Source: CAYORM01 sp964406375 (GTDB lineage Bacteria; Pseudomonadota; Alphaproteobacteria; DSM-16000; Inquilinaceae). From it: 64,000 bases of DNA. The translations under genes were made by a program, and so were the position numbers. Position 1 is the stretch's first letter. Each line of letters opens with the position of its first letter. A model generated the notes under the pieces. The model saw nothing but the letters and a program-made list of their open reading frames with translations, was not told the origin of the DNA and did no database searches. The stretch spans positions 1-64,000 of the forward strand of contig CAYORM010000010.1 in the NCBI GenBank assembly GCA_964406375.1, in the 5' to 3' direction. This document shows, piece after piece, positions 16,656 through 25,356 of the stretch.

Positions 16656-17681
16656 ATGGGCACCGGTGCGGTTTCAGCGGGAGGGTCTGTCGAAACGGGC
16701 TTCAGGCGTGGCGGTATCGAATGGCCGACGCTGCTGGTTGCCATTGCCATCCACGGTGGCTGGGCCGCCATCCTGATCGTCTGGCAGGCGATCGGGCTGG
16801 GGGCCGCGATCGCGATGCTGGCCGTCCTGATCGCCTGGCATGGTTCGCTTCAGCACGAGGTGCTGCATGGCCACCCGACGCGTCTGCGCGGCGTCAACGA
16901 TGCGATCGGATCGGTCCCGCTGGCCCTCTGGCTGCCCTATCAGCGCTACCGGACGCTGCATCTGCGCCACCATCGCGACCCGCTGCTGACCGACCCGGTG
17001 GAGGATCCGGAGAGCCAGTATCTGACCGGCACGCGTTGGGCGGCGCTGCCGCCTGTGCTGCGCTTCCTGTTCCGTGCCAACCGGACCTTCCTCGGCCGCA
17101 TGCTGCTCGGTCCCGCGCTCGCCTGGATCGGCTTTTGGAAGGAGGAGGCGGTCGGTCTCGCCCGCGGCGACCGCGAACGTCGGCTCGCCTGGGCCCTGCA
17201 TCTGCCGGGGGTGGCGGCAGTGCTGCTCTGGGTCGTGGCCTGCGGGATGCCGCTCTGGGCCTATATCGTCGCCTGCTATCTCGGCACCGCGCTCAGCATG
17301 GTCCGCTCCTTCGCCGAGCACCGCGCCGGACCCGAAGGGCTGCGGACGGCGGTGGTCGAGTCCGGGCCCTTCTTCAGCCTCCTCTTCCTCAACAACAACC
17401 TCCATGTCGCCCATCACGCTCGGCCAGGCCTCGCCTGGTACCGGCTGCCGCGCTACGCACGGGCGATCGGGGCGTCACGGATCGCGGCCGCGGGGGCGGG
17501 GCTGTGGGACGGCTATGGCGCGCTGGCGTGGCGCCATCTGCTGCGTCCCTTCGACCGGATCGTCCATCCTGACTATCCGATCCCCGCACAGCCGCCGGTC
17601 CGTGAGGGCGAGGCGGGGCAGGGCGCGCCCCCGGCCGTGCCACGCGTCACCGGCCAACCGGTTTCGGAGACCGGTGGGTGA
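16656..17681 (+). CDS. Membrane fatty acid desaturase-like di-iron protein
   Basis: 341 residues from ATG 16656 with GGAGGG just upstream. All three histidine boxes of the desaturase/hydroxylase superfamily are present: HEVLHGH near residue 68, HLRHHRDP near 105, and NLHVAHHARPGLAWYRLP near 250. They alternate with hydrophobic segments at about 25-60, 165-205 and 200-225. It probably inserts a double bond or hydroxyl into an acyl chain in the inner membrane; a carotenoid substrate cannot be excluded. The proline-rich last 35 residues look unstructured. Its TGA overlaps the GTG of the next gene. Confidence 0.85.
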   Translation: MGTGAVSAGGSVETGFRRGGIEWPTLLVAIAIHGGWAAILIVWQAIGLGAAIAMLAVLIAWHGSLQHEVLHGHPTRLRGVNDAIGSVPLALWLPYQRYRTLHLRHHRDPLLTDPVEDPESQYLTGTRWAALPPVLRFLFRANRTFLGRMLLGPALAWIGFWKEEAVGLARGDRERRLAWALHLPGVAAVLLWVVACGMPLWAYIVACYLGTALSMVRSFAEHRAGPEGLRTAVVESGPFFSLLFLNNNLHVAHHARPGLAWYRLPRYARAIGASRIAAAGAGLWDGYGALAWRHLLRPFDRIVHPDYPIPAQPPVREGEAGQGAPPAVPRVTGQPVSETGG

Positions 17682-18523
17682 GGGGACAGGCGCCGCCCCG
17701 GGTGAGCCTGCCGATGTATGATCTGCCGGAGGTCGCCTGGGCGACCGACCGGCTGTGGATGGCGATCCGCGAGCGGCTGCTTGCGGCGGGTATCGCCCCC
17801 GTGCCGGATGCGCTGTGTCGCGATGGCGATCTCCACGCCTTGTGGACCGATCCCGGCTTGCTGTTCAGCCAGACCTGCGGCTGGCCGTTGATGCACCGCT
17901 ATGGGGCCGTGCTCGAGCCGCTGGCGACGCCCTGCTACGATCTTCCCGGCTGCGAGGGACCGCTCTATCGCAGCGTGATCGTGGTCCGCGCCGACCGGGC
18001 CCCGGTGCGGTCGCTCGCGGCGCTGCGCGGCTCGATCTGCGCGGTCAATGGCTGGGACAGCCAGTCCGGCTGGAACGCCCTCGCGGCCACTGTGGCGGCC
18101 TTCGGTGCTGACGAGCCATTCTTCGCGGGTGCCGTCGTCACCGGCAGCCATGCGGCGAGCCTGGCGGCGGTCGCGGCGGCCAAGGCGGATCTTGCCGCCA
18201 TCGACTGTGTGACCTTCGGCCTTCTCGCCCGGTACCGGCCGGCGGCCGTCGCGGCGCTGCGGGTCATCGGTGAGACGGAACCGGTGCCGGGCCTGCCCTA
18301 TGTGACCCGGCGAGGCGCCCCCGCGGCGCTGACGGCGCTGCTGCGGCAGGCGGTCCTCGAGGTCGCATCAGCATCCGACACCGCGGAGGCGCGCGCGGCG
18401 CTCGGGCTCGTCGGGGCCGAAGTACTGGGGTTTGATGCCTATCGGCCGATCGTCGCGATGACGGCGCGCGGCGTGTCGCCGCCGGAACGACGGTTCAACG
18501 CCAATAGCTGTGCGTCAGGCTGA
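17678..18523 (+). CDS. PhnD-like periplasmic-binding-fold protein without signal peptide
   Basis: 281 residues from GTG 17678 (GTGA overlap with the desaturase stop), or 273 from GTG 17702, which gives MSLPMYDLPE. The SLPMYD opening and the later ICAVNGWDSQSGWNAL, TGSHAASLAAVAAAKADLAAIDC and LPYVTR are typical of the phosphate/phosphonate-binding-like PhnD family found as stand-alone proteins. No signal peptide or lipobox is visible, so it is probably cytoplasmic and not part of an importer; no permease or ATPase is adjacent. Function unknown. Tight coupling to the desaturase gene suggests a shared role. Confidence 0.75.
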   Translation: MRGQAPPRVSLPMYDLPEVAWATDRLWMAIRERLLAAGIAPVPDALCRDGDLHALWTDPGLLFSQTCGWPLMHRYGAVLEPLATPCYDLPGCEGPLYRSVIVVRADRAPVRSLAALRGSICAVNGWDSQSGWNALAATVAAFGADEPFFAGAVVTGSHAASLAAVAAAKADLAAIDCVTFGLLARYRPAAVAALRVIGETEPVPGLPYVTRRGAPAALTALLRQAVLEVASASDTAEARAALGLVGAEVLGFDAYRPIVAMTARGVSPPERRFNANSCASG

Positions 18524-18650
18524 CGACGAGCAGGAAGATCGCGAAACCCGAAAGGAAGAGCAGGCCGCTCACCGTCAGGCGCCGACGCACCCAGGGAAAG
18601 AGGGCAGCAAGCAGAATCAGCAGGATGAGGATCAGAAGAAGGGGACGCAT
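18495..18650 (-). CDS. Small two-helix membrane protein (51 residues)
   Basis: A short minus-strand frame from ATG 18650 to TGA at 18495. The product opens MRPLLLILILLILLAALFPW, a very hydrophobic helix. A basic turn (VRRR) follows, then a second helix (GLLFLSGFAIFLLVVSLT) and the ending HSYWR. A helix-basic turn-helix hairpin is unlikely to arise as a shadow. Its end overlaps the 3' end of the PhnD-like gene by 29 bp in convergent orientation. I do not recognise a family. It may help the membrane complex implied by the desaturase, or be unrelated. Confidence 0.6.
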   Translation of the reverse strand: MRPLLLILILLILLAALFPWVRRRLTVSGLLFLSGFAIFLLVVSLTHSYWR

Positions 18651-18849
18651 GCGGCGATGGTGACACGGTCGTCGCCGCTTCGACAGCCCGTCCTGCCTTC
18701 ATCCGCCGGGCCCTCTGCCCGATCCTCGACCATCCTCGCCCTCCGGCCGCAGGGCGTGTCACCGGCCGCATCGCCCATGATATCGTCGCCTCGCACCGCC
18801 CCCGAAGAGGGCGGGCAGATGGGGCGGACTCTCTGGGAGCGGGCGGGCC

Positions 18850-20349
18850 ATGGCCGATCTCTTCCTCGGCGTGGATATCGGGGCCACGGTGGCCAAGGCG
18901 GCGGTCTTCGACGATACCGGACGACAGCTGGCCGTGGCGGCCGATGAGCGTCCGGGGCTGTTCCCGCGGCCGGGCCATGCCGAACGGCACATCGAGGATG
19001 CCTGGGATGCGGCCGTCGCCGCCATCCGCGCGGTTCTCGCCGCACCGGGCATCTCCGCGCATGATGTCGCGGCCCTCTGCGTCACTGGGCACGGCAACGG
19101 CGCCTATCTCGTCGACCGGGCGTTCCGACCGCTCGGTCCGGGCATCCTGTCGATCGACGCCCGCGCCGCCGGGCTACTCGAGGAGATGCGGCGCGATGGT
19201 CGTGCCGCCGCGCTCGAGCAGCTGGTAGGGCGGCGGCCGATCCATGGCGAGACGGCGCTGATCCTCGCCTGGATCTCGCGACACGAGCCAGAGCGCGCCG
19301 CGGCCTGCGGCCACGCCCTGCTGGTAAAGGACTATCTGCGCTGGCGGCTGACGGGGCGCCTCGCCACTGACCCCAATGACGCCTCGGGCAGCGGGCTGAT
19401 GAATCTGCGGACGGGGCGCTACGACCCGGAGATGTGGCGGATCCTCGGTGATCCCGGCTGGCTCGCCAAGCTGCCGGCCGAGATCCTGCCCGGCAGCGCC
19501 GTTGCCGGGCACGTCACGCCGCAGGCGGCGGCCGAGACGGGGCTCGTCGCGGGTACGCCGGTCGCGACCGGGGCGATGGATGTCGAGGCGATCCGCCTCG
19601 CCTCCGGCGTGACGGATGCCGACCGGGTGATGGTCAGCACCGGCACCTGGAGCATCAACCTCACCATCGCCGATGCACCGGTGACGCAGCCGCCTCTGCC
19701 GGGATTCCAGGGGCTCGCGGATGACGGGCGGCGCTACTTCCTGGCCGAGGCCACTCCGACCGGTGCGACCAACCTCGCCTGGTTCCGGCGGGCGGTGCTC
19801 GACTCGCGCATCGACTTCGGCACGGTCAACACCCTCGTCGACGGGCTTGATCCCGCCGCGAGTGAGGTCGTCTTTCTGCCCTACATCCATGGCGGTGCGG
19901 GGGAGCCCAAGGGCGCCTTCGTCGGCCTGACCGGCGATTGCGGCCAAGCCCATCTGCTGCGGGCGATCTATGAGGGTGTCGCCTTCGACCACCGCTTCCA
20001 TGTCGATGCGCTCGCCGCCGTGCTCGGGCGACGGCCGTCCGTCGCCCGCTTCTCCGGTGGTGCGGCCCGCAGCGCCGTCTGGTCCGCGCTGGTTGCCGAC
20101 ACCCTCGCCATGCCGGTCGAGACGGTCGCGGTAGAGGAACTCGGCGCGCTCGGCGCCGCGATGATGGCCGCCATCGCCGTCGGGCGTTTCGCCCATGCCG
20201 ATGCGGCGGTCGCGGCCATGGTCCATGTCTCCCGCCGCTTTGTGCCCGATCCCGATCGCATCGCGGTGATGGCGCGGAAATATGCGCGTCAGCGGCGGAT
20301 CGTCGAGGTGCTGGCGCCGGCCTGGGAGGCGTTTGGCGGCGATGCATGA
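18850..20349 (+). CDS. FGGY-family carbohydrate kinase
   Basis: 499 residues, standard FGGY length. The N-terminal ATPase-fold motif is FLGVDIGATVAKAAVFD, the catalytic aspartate lies in TGAMDVEAIRLASG, and the C-terminal FGGY-type signature region reads GVAFDHRFHVDAL and VARFSGGAARSAVWSALVAD. It should phosphorylate a sugar or polyol in the cytoplasm; GHGNGAYLVDR and the overall pattern resemble xylulose/erythritol-type kinases. It is the only sugar kinase in the window, and the second sugar importer begins 343 bp downstream on the same strand, so import followed by phosphorylation is the likely logic. Confidence 0.9.
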   Translation: MADLFLGVDIGATVAKAAVFDDTGRQLAVAADERPGLFPRPGHAERHIEDAWDAAVAAIRAVLAAPGISAHDVAALCVTGHGNGAYLVDRAFRPLGPGILSIDARAAGLLEEMRRDGRAAALEQLVGRRPIHGETALILAWISRHEPERAAACGHALLVKDYLRWRLTGRLATDPNDASGSGLMNLRTGRYDPEMWRILGDPGWLAKLPAEILPGSAVAGHVTPQAAAETGLVAGTPVATGAMDVEAIRLASGVTDADRVMVSTGTWSINLTIADAPVTQPPLPGFQGLADDGRRYFLAEATPTGATNLAWFRRAVLDSRIDFGTVNTLVDGLDPAASEVVFLPYIHGGAGEPKGAFVGLTGDCGQAHLLRAIYEGVAFDHRFHVDALAAVLGRRPSVARFSGGAARSAVWSALVADTLAMPVETVAVEELGALGAAMMAAIAVGRFAHADAAVAAMVHVSRRFVPDPDRIAVMARKYARQRRIVEVLAPAWEAFGGDA

Positions 20350-20358
20350 GGGATCGAG

Positions 20359-20372
20359 TGTAAACGTTTCAA
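20359..20372. promoter_or_regulatory. LacI-type operator-like site 1
   Basis: TGTAAACGTTTCAA has a perfect AAACGTTT core around a central CG and matches the LacI/GalR-family pattern TGWNANCGNTNWCA at 12 of 14 positions. It lies 9 bp after the kinase stop and exactly 100 bp upstream of site 2. No LacI-family gene is in the window, so the regulator would act from elsewhere. Confidence 0.5.
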
Positions 20373-20458
20373 TTCACATCCTCGACACACTGCCGGCAAT
20401 GTCGTGCGGTGCACCTCATCATCGGCGCACTGAGCCGGCTGCTCGGAGGGGCGCCGCA

Positions 20459-20489
20459 TGTTGACGTTTCCACCGGGCTGCGAGATATG
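20459..20489 (+). promoter_or_regulatory. LacI-type operator-like site 2 overlapping a promoter
   Basis: TGTTGACGTTTCCA (20459-20472) matches site 1 at 11 of 14 positions and the LacI-family pattern at 12 of 14. TTGACG (20461-20466), a near-consensus -35, lies inside it; 17 nt later GATATG (20484-20489) could be the -10. A repressor here would block the promoter of the second importer operon. The remaining 200 bases to the first start (20490-20692) hold no gene I can support; an open frame runs to a TGA overlapping that start but does not look like protein. Confidence 0.5.
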
Positions 20490-20692
20490 GAGGTAAGACC
20501 GCGTCCGATGCCGGGCCGGGGCCGACCGGGGACGTGGCGCCCCGCCGGCAGTCCGCCCTCCGTCGGAGCGTCGCGCAGGGGAGAGGACGTGCCCGAAGCC
20601 CGCAGCGAGAATGACCGTCGACGGTGTGCCGCCGCCACCCGGCCGCATGCGCGGCAGTCCGGCAGGCCGGCAGTCGGGGCGGAGTGGCACGG

Positions 20693-22204
20693 ATGACCGG
20701 CGCGCCCCTCATCGTCACCAAGGGCATCGGCAAGTCGTTCGGCGGCGTGCCGGTGCTGGCCGATATCGACCTGACCCTTTCCGCCGGAGAGGTGCACGCG
20801 CTGCTCGGCGAGAACGGTGCCGGCAAATCGACCTTCGCCAAGATCCTCGCCGGGGTGCATCAGCCGACGACCGGGACGATCGAGCTCGCAGGACGGCAGG
20901 TTGCGATCCACTCGCCGCTCGAGGCGCAGCGTCTCGGCCTCACCCTCATCCATCAGGAACCGATCTCCTTCCCGCATCTCACCGTCGCCGAGAATCTGTT
21001 CGTCGGGCGCGGCAAAGGGGGCGCTCTGTCGCGCATCCGCTGGCGGCGGATGGAGGCGGAGGCCCGCGGCCTGATCGATGCCCTCGGCGTCTCGATCGAC
21101 GTGACGCGGCCGATGAGCGGCCTGTCGATTGCCGACCAGCAGATGGTCGAGATTGCCCGGGCGCTGGCGCAGGACAGCCGGCTGATCATCATGGACGAGC
21201 CGACGGCGCCGCTGACCCCGCGCGAGGTCGCGACGCTCTTCTCGATCGTCCGGCGGCTGCGCGACGAGGGGCGGGCCATCGTCTTCATCAGCCACCGGCT
21301 GGAGGAGGTGCGGGCGATCTGCGACCGCGTCACCGTGTTCCGCGATGGCCGCAAGGTTGCGACCGAGCCGACCTCGGCCCTGTCGGATGATGACATTATC
21401 CGATTGATGATCGGCCGTCCGCTGCAGGAGTTCCTTCACAGCCGCGAGGGCGCCCCCGGGGCGACCGCCCTCGAGGTCGAGGGGCTGGGGCGCGCGGGGC
21501 GCTTTGCCGACATCTCCTTCGCCGTCCGCAAGGGCGAGGTGGTGGGGTTGGCGGGTCTGGTCGGCGCGGGGCGCACGGATGTGGCCCGGGCGATCTTCGG
21601 GATTGCCCCGGCCGATCGCGGCGTCATTCGCATCGACGGGGAGCCGGTCGTCGTGCGGGGGCCGCAGGACGCGATCAGCCGCGGCATCGCCTATGTCCCG
21701 GAGGATCGGGCGATCGCCGGCATCTTCCGGTCCTTGCCGGTGGAGCAGAACATCACCGCCGCCGCGCCGCGCGCGATCGCACCGCGCGGCTTCATCCGGG
21801 CCGCGGTGGAGCGGGCGCTCGCGGGTGATGCGATCCGCCGGCTGCGCATCCGCCTGGCCTCCCCGCGCCAGCCGATCGGCGAGCTGTCGGGCGGCAACCA
21901 GCAGAAGGCGATCCTCGGCCGCTGGCTGATGACCGATCCGCGGATCCTGATCCTCGACGAGCCGACACGCGGGATCGATGTCGGCGTCAAGGCCGAGTTC
22001 TACGAAATGATCAACGCCTTCGCGCGTGAGGGGCGGGCGGTGCTGCTGATCTCCTCCGAACTGCCCGAGCTCCTGGCCCTCTCCGACCGCATCCTCGTCA
22101 TGTCAGAGGGCCGGATCACCGCGGAGTTCGGCCGGGCGGAGGCGACGCAGGAAAAGATCATGCACGCCGCGGTCCCGCGGCAGGCGCGGGGGGCCGCGGC
22201 GTGA
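20693..22204 (+). CDS. Sugar ABC transporter tandem ATPase (second system)
   Basis: 503 residues from ATG 20693, with GGAG upstream. Two ABC domains: Walker A GENGAGKST (Lys45), signature MSGLSIADQQMVEIARALA, Walker B LIIMDEPTAPL. The second domain has degenerate Walker A GLVGAGRTDVA and intact LSGGNQQKAILGRW with LILDEPTRGID. It pairs with two different permeases, as in rhamnose (RhaT) and autoinducer-2 (LsrA) importers, in contrast to the single-permease system at 6594-10150. It overlaps the next gene by 4 nt. Confidence 0.92.
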   Translation: MTGAPLIVTKGIGKSFGGVPVLADIDLTLSAGEVHALLGENGAGKSTFAKILAGVHQPTTGTIELAGRQVAIHSPLEAQRLGLTLIHQEPISFPHLTVAENLFVGRGKGGALSRIRWRRMEAEARGLIDALGVSIDVTRPMSGLSIADQQMVEIARALAQDSRLIIMDEPTAPLTPREVATLFSIVRRLRDEGRAIVFISHRLEEVRAICDRVTVFRDGRKVATEPTSALSDDDIIRLMIGRPLQEFLHSREGAPGATALEVEGLGRAGRFADISFAVRKGEVVGLAGLVGAGRTDVARAIFGIAPADRGVIRIDGEPVVVRGPQDAISRGIAYVPEDRAIAGIFRSLPVEQNITAAAPRAIAPRGFIRAAVERALAGDAIRRLRIRLASPRQPIGELSGGNQQKAILGRWLMTDPRILILDEPTRGIDVGVKAEFYEMINAFAREGRAVLLISSELPELLALSDRILVMSEGRITAEFGRAEATQEKIMHAAVPRQARGAAA

Positions 22205-23187
22205 GCATGCTCTGGCGCCTCTTCCGGGTCCGCGAGGCCGGTATCGCCGTGATGGTGGCCCTGCTCTTCATCGTCGTCGGGGCGATCGAGCCGCGTTTTC
22301 TGTCCGCCGACAGCCTGCGGGCCATCCTGCTCGCGATCCCGCTGATCCTGGTCGCCGCGATGGGTCAGATGATGGTCATCGTCGCCCGCCACATCGACCT
22401 GTCGATCGGCTCGACCCTCGCCTTTGCGGCGATCGCCGTCGGCATGATCTTCCGCGATCAGCCCGACTTCCCGCTCTGGCTCGGCTTTATCGCCGGCATG
22501 GCGATCGGCGCCGGGTTGGGTTTCGTCAACGGGCTCGTCGTCACGCTGTTCAACCTGCCCTCGATCATCGTCACGCTCGGTACGCTCAGCCTGTATCGCG
22601 GGCTCGTCTTCATCCTGTCGGGCGGGCGGCAGGTCGATCCGAACCACATTCCCGAACCGCTGATCCGGATGGCCCAGACTTCGCCGATCGATATCCCCTG
22701 GATCGTGCTGATCGCCTTCGCGGTCGCGGTGCTCGCGCATCTCTTCCTGCGCTATAGCCGCATCGGCCGCGAGATCTATGCGGTCGGGTCGAACACCATG
22801 GCGGCGCGGCTGCGCGGCATCCGCGTCGTGCCGGTCACCATCCTCGTCTTCGTCATCTCCGGTGCACTCGCCGGGCTTGCCGGGCTGATGTATGCGGGCC
22901 GCTTCGGCTATGTGAATCCCGGCATCACCGGCGTCGGTTTCGAGCTGACGGTGATCGCCGCCATCGTCATTGGCGGCGTCAGCATCAATGGCGGGGTCGG
23001 CAGCGTCCTCGGCACCACGCTCGGCGTCCTGCTGCTCGGCGCCGTGACTGTGGCGCTGCCGATCCTCGGCATCTCCGGCTTCTGGCAGGGTGCCATCTAT
23101 GGCGCGATCATCGTGCTGGCCCTGGTGATCGACCGGACGGTGCGCGAGGGCGGCATCGCCATACGGGCACGGAGGGGGGCGCCGTGA
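22201..23187 (+). CDS. Sugar ABC transporter permease 1 (second system)
   Basis: 328 residues from GTG 22201 (GTGA overlap with the ATPase stop). About nine to ten membrane segments with CUT2 permease motifs: VIVARHIDLSIGS, YSRIGREIYAVGSNTMAARLRGI and VIGGVSINGGVGSVLGT. It forms a heterodimeric channel with the next gene's product, in the manner of RhaP/RhaQ or LsrC/LsrD. It overlaps that gene by 4 nt, so both subunits are translated in a fixed ratio. Confidence 0.93.
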   Translation: MSMLWRLFRVREAGIAVMVALLFIVVGAIEPRFLSADSLRAILLAIPLILVAAMGQMMVIVARHIDLSIGSTLAFAAIAVGMIFRDQPDFPLWLGFIAGMAIGAGLGFVNGLVVTLFNLPSIIVTLGTLSLYRGLVFILSGGRQVDPNHIPEPLIRMAQTSPIDIPWIVLIAFAVAVLAHLFLRYSRIGREIYAVGSNTMAARLRGIRVVPVTILVFVISGALAGLAGLMYAGRFGYVNPGITGVGFELTVIAAIVIGGVSINGGVGSVLGTTLGVLLLGAVTVALPILGISGFWQGAIYGAIIVLALVIDRTVREGGIAIRARRGAP

Positions 23188-24197
23188 CGGTTGGGGAACA
23201 GTCGGGCGCGATGCAGGAGCGGGCGACGCCGCAGGATGCTGCACGGCCGGCGCCGGCATGGCAGCGCCTCCTCATCCGGCCGGAGATGATGACGCTGCTC
23301 CTGCTGGTGATCGCGGTCATCGCTGGCGGTCAGCTCTCGCCCTATTTCGCCGATCTCCGTTTCATCCTCGAGAGCTCGACCTTCTATATCGAGTTCGGCA
23401 TCGTCGCTCTGGTCCTGACGATGGTCGTGATCTCGGGCGAGATCGACCTGTCGGTCGCGGCGATGATGGCGCTCTCGGCCTGCCTGTTCGCGATCGCCAA
23501 CCGCGCGGGGCTGGGCATCCCCGTCGCGATCCTGGTCGGGCTGGCCGCGGGGCTCGCCATGGGCGGCTTCAATGCGCTGCTCGTCACTTGGCTGCGGTTG
23601 CCCTCGATCATCGTGACGATCGGCACGATGACGCTCTATCGCGGCATCGCGCAGATCCTGGCCGGCGACCGCTCGATCGCCGGCTTCCCCGCCTGGTTCG
23701 TCGGGATCGATTTCCGCAGCCTGTGGATCGTGCCGGTGCCGGTCATCGTCTTTCTGGTGCTGACCGTGCTGCTCGCCATCGTCATGGGACGCACGATCCT
23801 CGGCCGGCAGATCTACCAGATCGGCACCAACGAGACGGCGGCGCGACATGCCGGCATCCGCGTCGACCGCATCCGGACCGGTCTCTTCCTGGCCTCGGGC
23901 GTCGCCTCGGCGATCGGCGGGATGATGACCGCCTCCCGCCTGGGCTCGGTGCGCTACGATCTCGCCGACGGCGGCGAGCTGCAGATGGTGCTGATCGTCA
24001 TGCTGGGCGGGACCTACATCTTCGGCGGCCGCGGCACGATCACCGGCACCTTCCTCGCGCTGTGGCTGCTGGTCATCATCCAGACCGGGATGACTGTCGC
24101 GAACATCGCGATCGAGGCACAGCTCACCGTGCTCGGCCTGTTGCTGATCGTCTCGATCATCGCCTCCAACGCGATCTATGCGCGCGGGCAGGGATAG
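23184..24197 (+). CDS. Sugar ABC transporter permease 2 (second system)
   Basis: 337 residues from GTG 23184, GTGA overlap with permease 1. A 35-residue polar N-terminal tail precedes the first membrane helix. CUT2 motifs are VVISGEIDLSVAAMMAL, LGRQIYQIGTNETAARHAGI and MLGGTYIFGGRGTITGT. Sequence differs clearly from permease 1, which supports a heterodimer. The binding-protein gene follows after 63 nt with a strong AGGAGAGGA site, allowing higher expression of the receptor. Confidence 0.93.
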   Translation: MTVGEQSGAMQERATPQDAARPAPAWQRLLIRPEMMTLLLLVIAVIAGGQLSPYFADLRFILESSTFYIEFGIVALVLTMVVISGEIDLSVAAMMALSACLFAIANRAGLGIPVAILVGLAAGLAMGGFNALLVTWLRLPSIIVTIGTMTLYRGIAQILAGDRSIAGFPAWFVGIDFRSLWIVPVPVIVFLVLTVLLAIVMGRTILGRQIYQIGTNETAARHAGIRVDRIRTGLFLASGVASAIGGMMTASRLGSVRYDLADGGELQMVLIVMLGGTYIFGGRGTITGTFLALWLLVIIQTGMTVANIAIEAQLTVLGLLLIVSIIASNAIYARGQG

Positions 24198-24260
24198 GCG
24201 CCGCGCACCGGGCGGACGGATTCCGCAGCGAGTTCAAGGACAGGGAAGGAGAGGAACGTC

Positions 24261-25262
24261 ATGCGCTTCAAGTCTCTCGCCTCAGGGGTGGCGATCGCCG
24301 CCGCGCTCTTCGCCACCGGCGCCATGGCGCAGGATCCGGTGGAAATCGTCTACATCCCGAAGAACACCGGCAATCCGTATTTCGACAGCATCATCGGCGG
24401 CTTCGAGGATGCCTGCGCGCAGCTCGGCTGCGAGTTCACGACCGTGGCGCCGGCCACCGCCGAGGCGACCTCGCAGATCCCCTTCGTCACCGCGCAGATC
24501 CAGCGCGGTGTCGATGTGATCGCGATCTCGCCGAACAGTCCCGACGCGCTGAACCAGGTGTTCGACCGCGCCCGGTCGCGCGGCATCATGATCCTCATCG
24601 TCAATTCGGATGTTCCGGGCAATGAGGAGCATCGCGACGCGGCGATCCTGCCGGTCGACTTCACCCGAACCGGGCCGTCGCAGGTCGAGCTCCTCGGCTC
24701 GCAGATCGGTTATGAGGGTCAGATCGCGATCCTCTCGGCGACGACCGACGCGCCGGACCAGAACACCTGGATCGCGGCGATGGAGGACGTGCTCGCCAAC
24801 GATCCGAAATACGCCAACATGGAGCTGGTCACGATCGCCTATGGCGATGACGACCCGCAGAAGAGCACGACCGAGACCGAGGCGCTGCTCGCCAACTACC
24901 CCGATCTCCGCGGCATCATCTCGCCGACGACGGTCGGTGTGGCGGCTGCCGCACAGGTCGTCGAGACCGCCGGCAAGGCTGATCAGGTGCGCGTCGTCGG
25001 CCTCGGCACGCCGAACCAGATGCGGCGCTTCATCGAGAACGGCACGGTCGAGGCCTTCCAGCTCTGGAGCCCGTACAATGAAGGCTGGCTGGCTGCGCAT
25101 TTCGCGGTGGGCGTACTCGGGGGCGAGATCACCAATGAGCCGGGCGAGACCTTCGAGGTGCCCGAGCTCGGCCAGATCACGATCGGCGAGCAGAACGTCA
25201 TCCTGACCCAGGCGGAGCTGACCACCTTCGACGCCAGTAACATCGCCGATTTCGACTTCTGA
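24261..25262 (+). CDS. Sugar ABC transporter periplasmic binding protein (second system)
   Basis: 333 residues. The signal peptide MRFKSLASGVAIAAALFATG ends at AMAQ-DPVE. The mature protein is RhaS/LsrB-like Peripla_BP_4: YIPKNTGNPYFDSIIGGFEDA, then AISPNSPDALNQVFDRARSRGI and IAILSATTDAPDQNTWI. Placement last in an operon with two permeases and an upstream FGGY kinase matches rhamnose and autoinducer-2 loci, but the enzymes specific to those pathways are not here, so the ligand stays open. Transcription ends at the hairpin 25 nt later. Confidence 0.92.
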   Translation: MRFKSLASGVAIAAALFATGAMAQDPVEIVYIPKNTGNPYFDSIIGGFEDACAQLGCEFTTVAPATAEATSQIPFVTAQIQRGVDVIAISPNSPDALNQVFDRARSRGIMILIVNSDVPGNEEHRDAAILPVDFTRTGPSQVELLGSQIGYEGQIAILSATTDAPDQNTWIAAMEDVLANDPKYANMELVTIAYGDDDPQKSTTETEALLANYPDLRGIISPTTVGVAAAAQVVETAGKADQVRVVGLGTPNQMRRFIENGTVEAFQLWSPYNEGWLAAHFAVGVLGGEITNEPGETFEVPELGQITIGEQNVILTQAELTTFDASNIADFDF

Positions 25263-25286
25263 TCGGTCCCGTACCGGCAGCAAACG

Positions 25287-25314
25287 AAAGGGCGGAGCTG
25301 TGGCTCCGCCCTTT
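25287..25314. terminator. Bidirectional rho-independent terminator
   Basis: A 12-bp perfect stem (AAAGGGCGGAGC 25287-25298 / GCTCCGCCCTTT 25303-25314) with the tetraloop TGTG. The A-tract and T-tract on the two sides make it work in both directions. It separates the importer operon from the convergent mlaA gene. Confidence 0.9.
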
Positions 25315-25356
25315 CCCGTTCATCCGCGCCTCGGCAGCCGGCGTTCCGGTGCCGGC

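Noticed and set aside
14872..16776. 634-codon plus-strand open frame over the aldehyde dehydrogenase and regulator genes
   Set aside because: Shadow of the two minus-strand genes, both of which have clear families.
17678..18523. Phosphonate ABC transporter
   Set aside because: The PhnD-like protein has no signal peptide and there are no ATPase or permease genes beside it.
20508..20696. Leader open frame ending in a TGA that overlaps the ABC ATPase start
   Set aside because: Composition is Pro/Arg/Gly-rich and shadow-like with no RBS; the overlap is probably chance.
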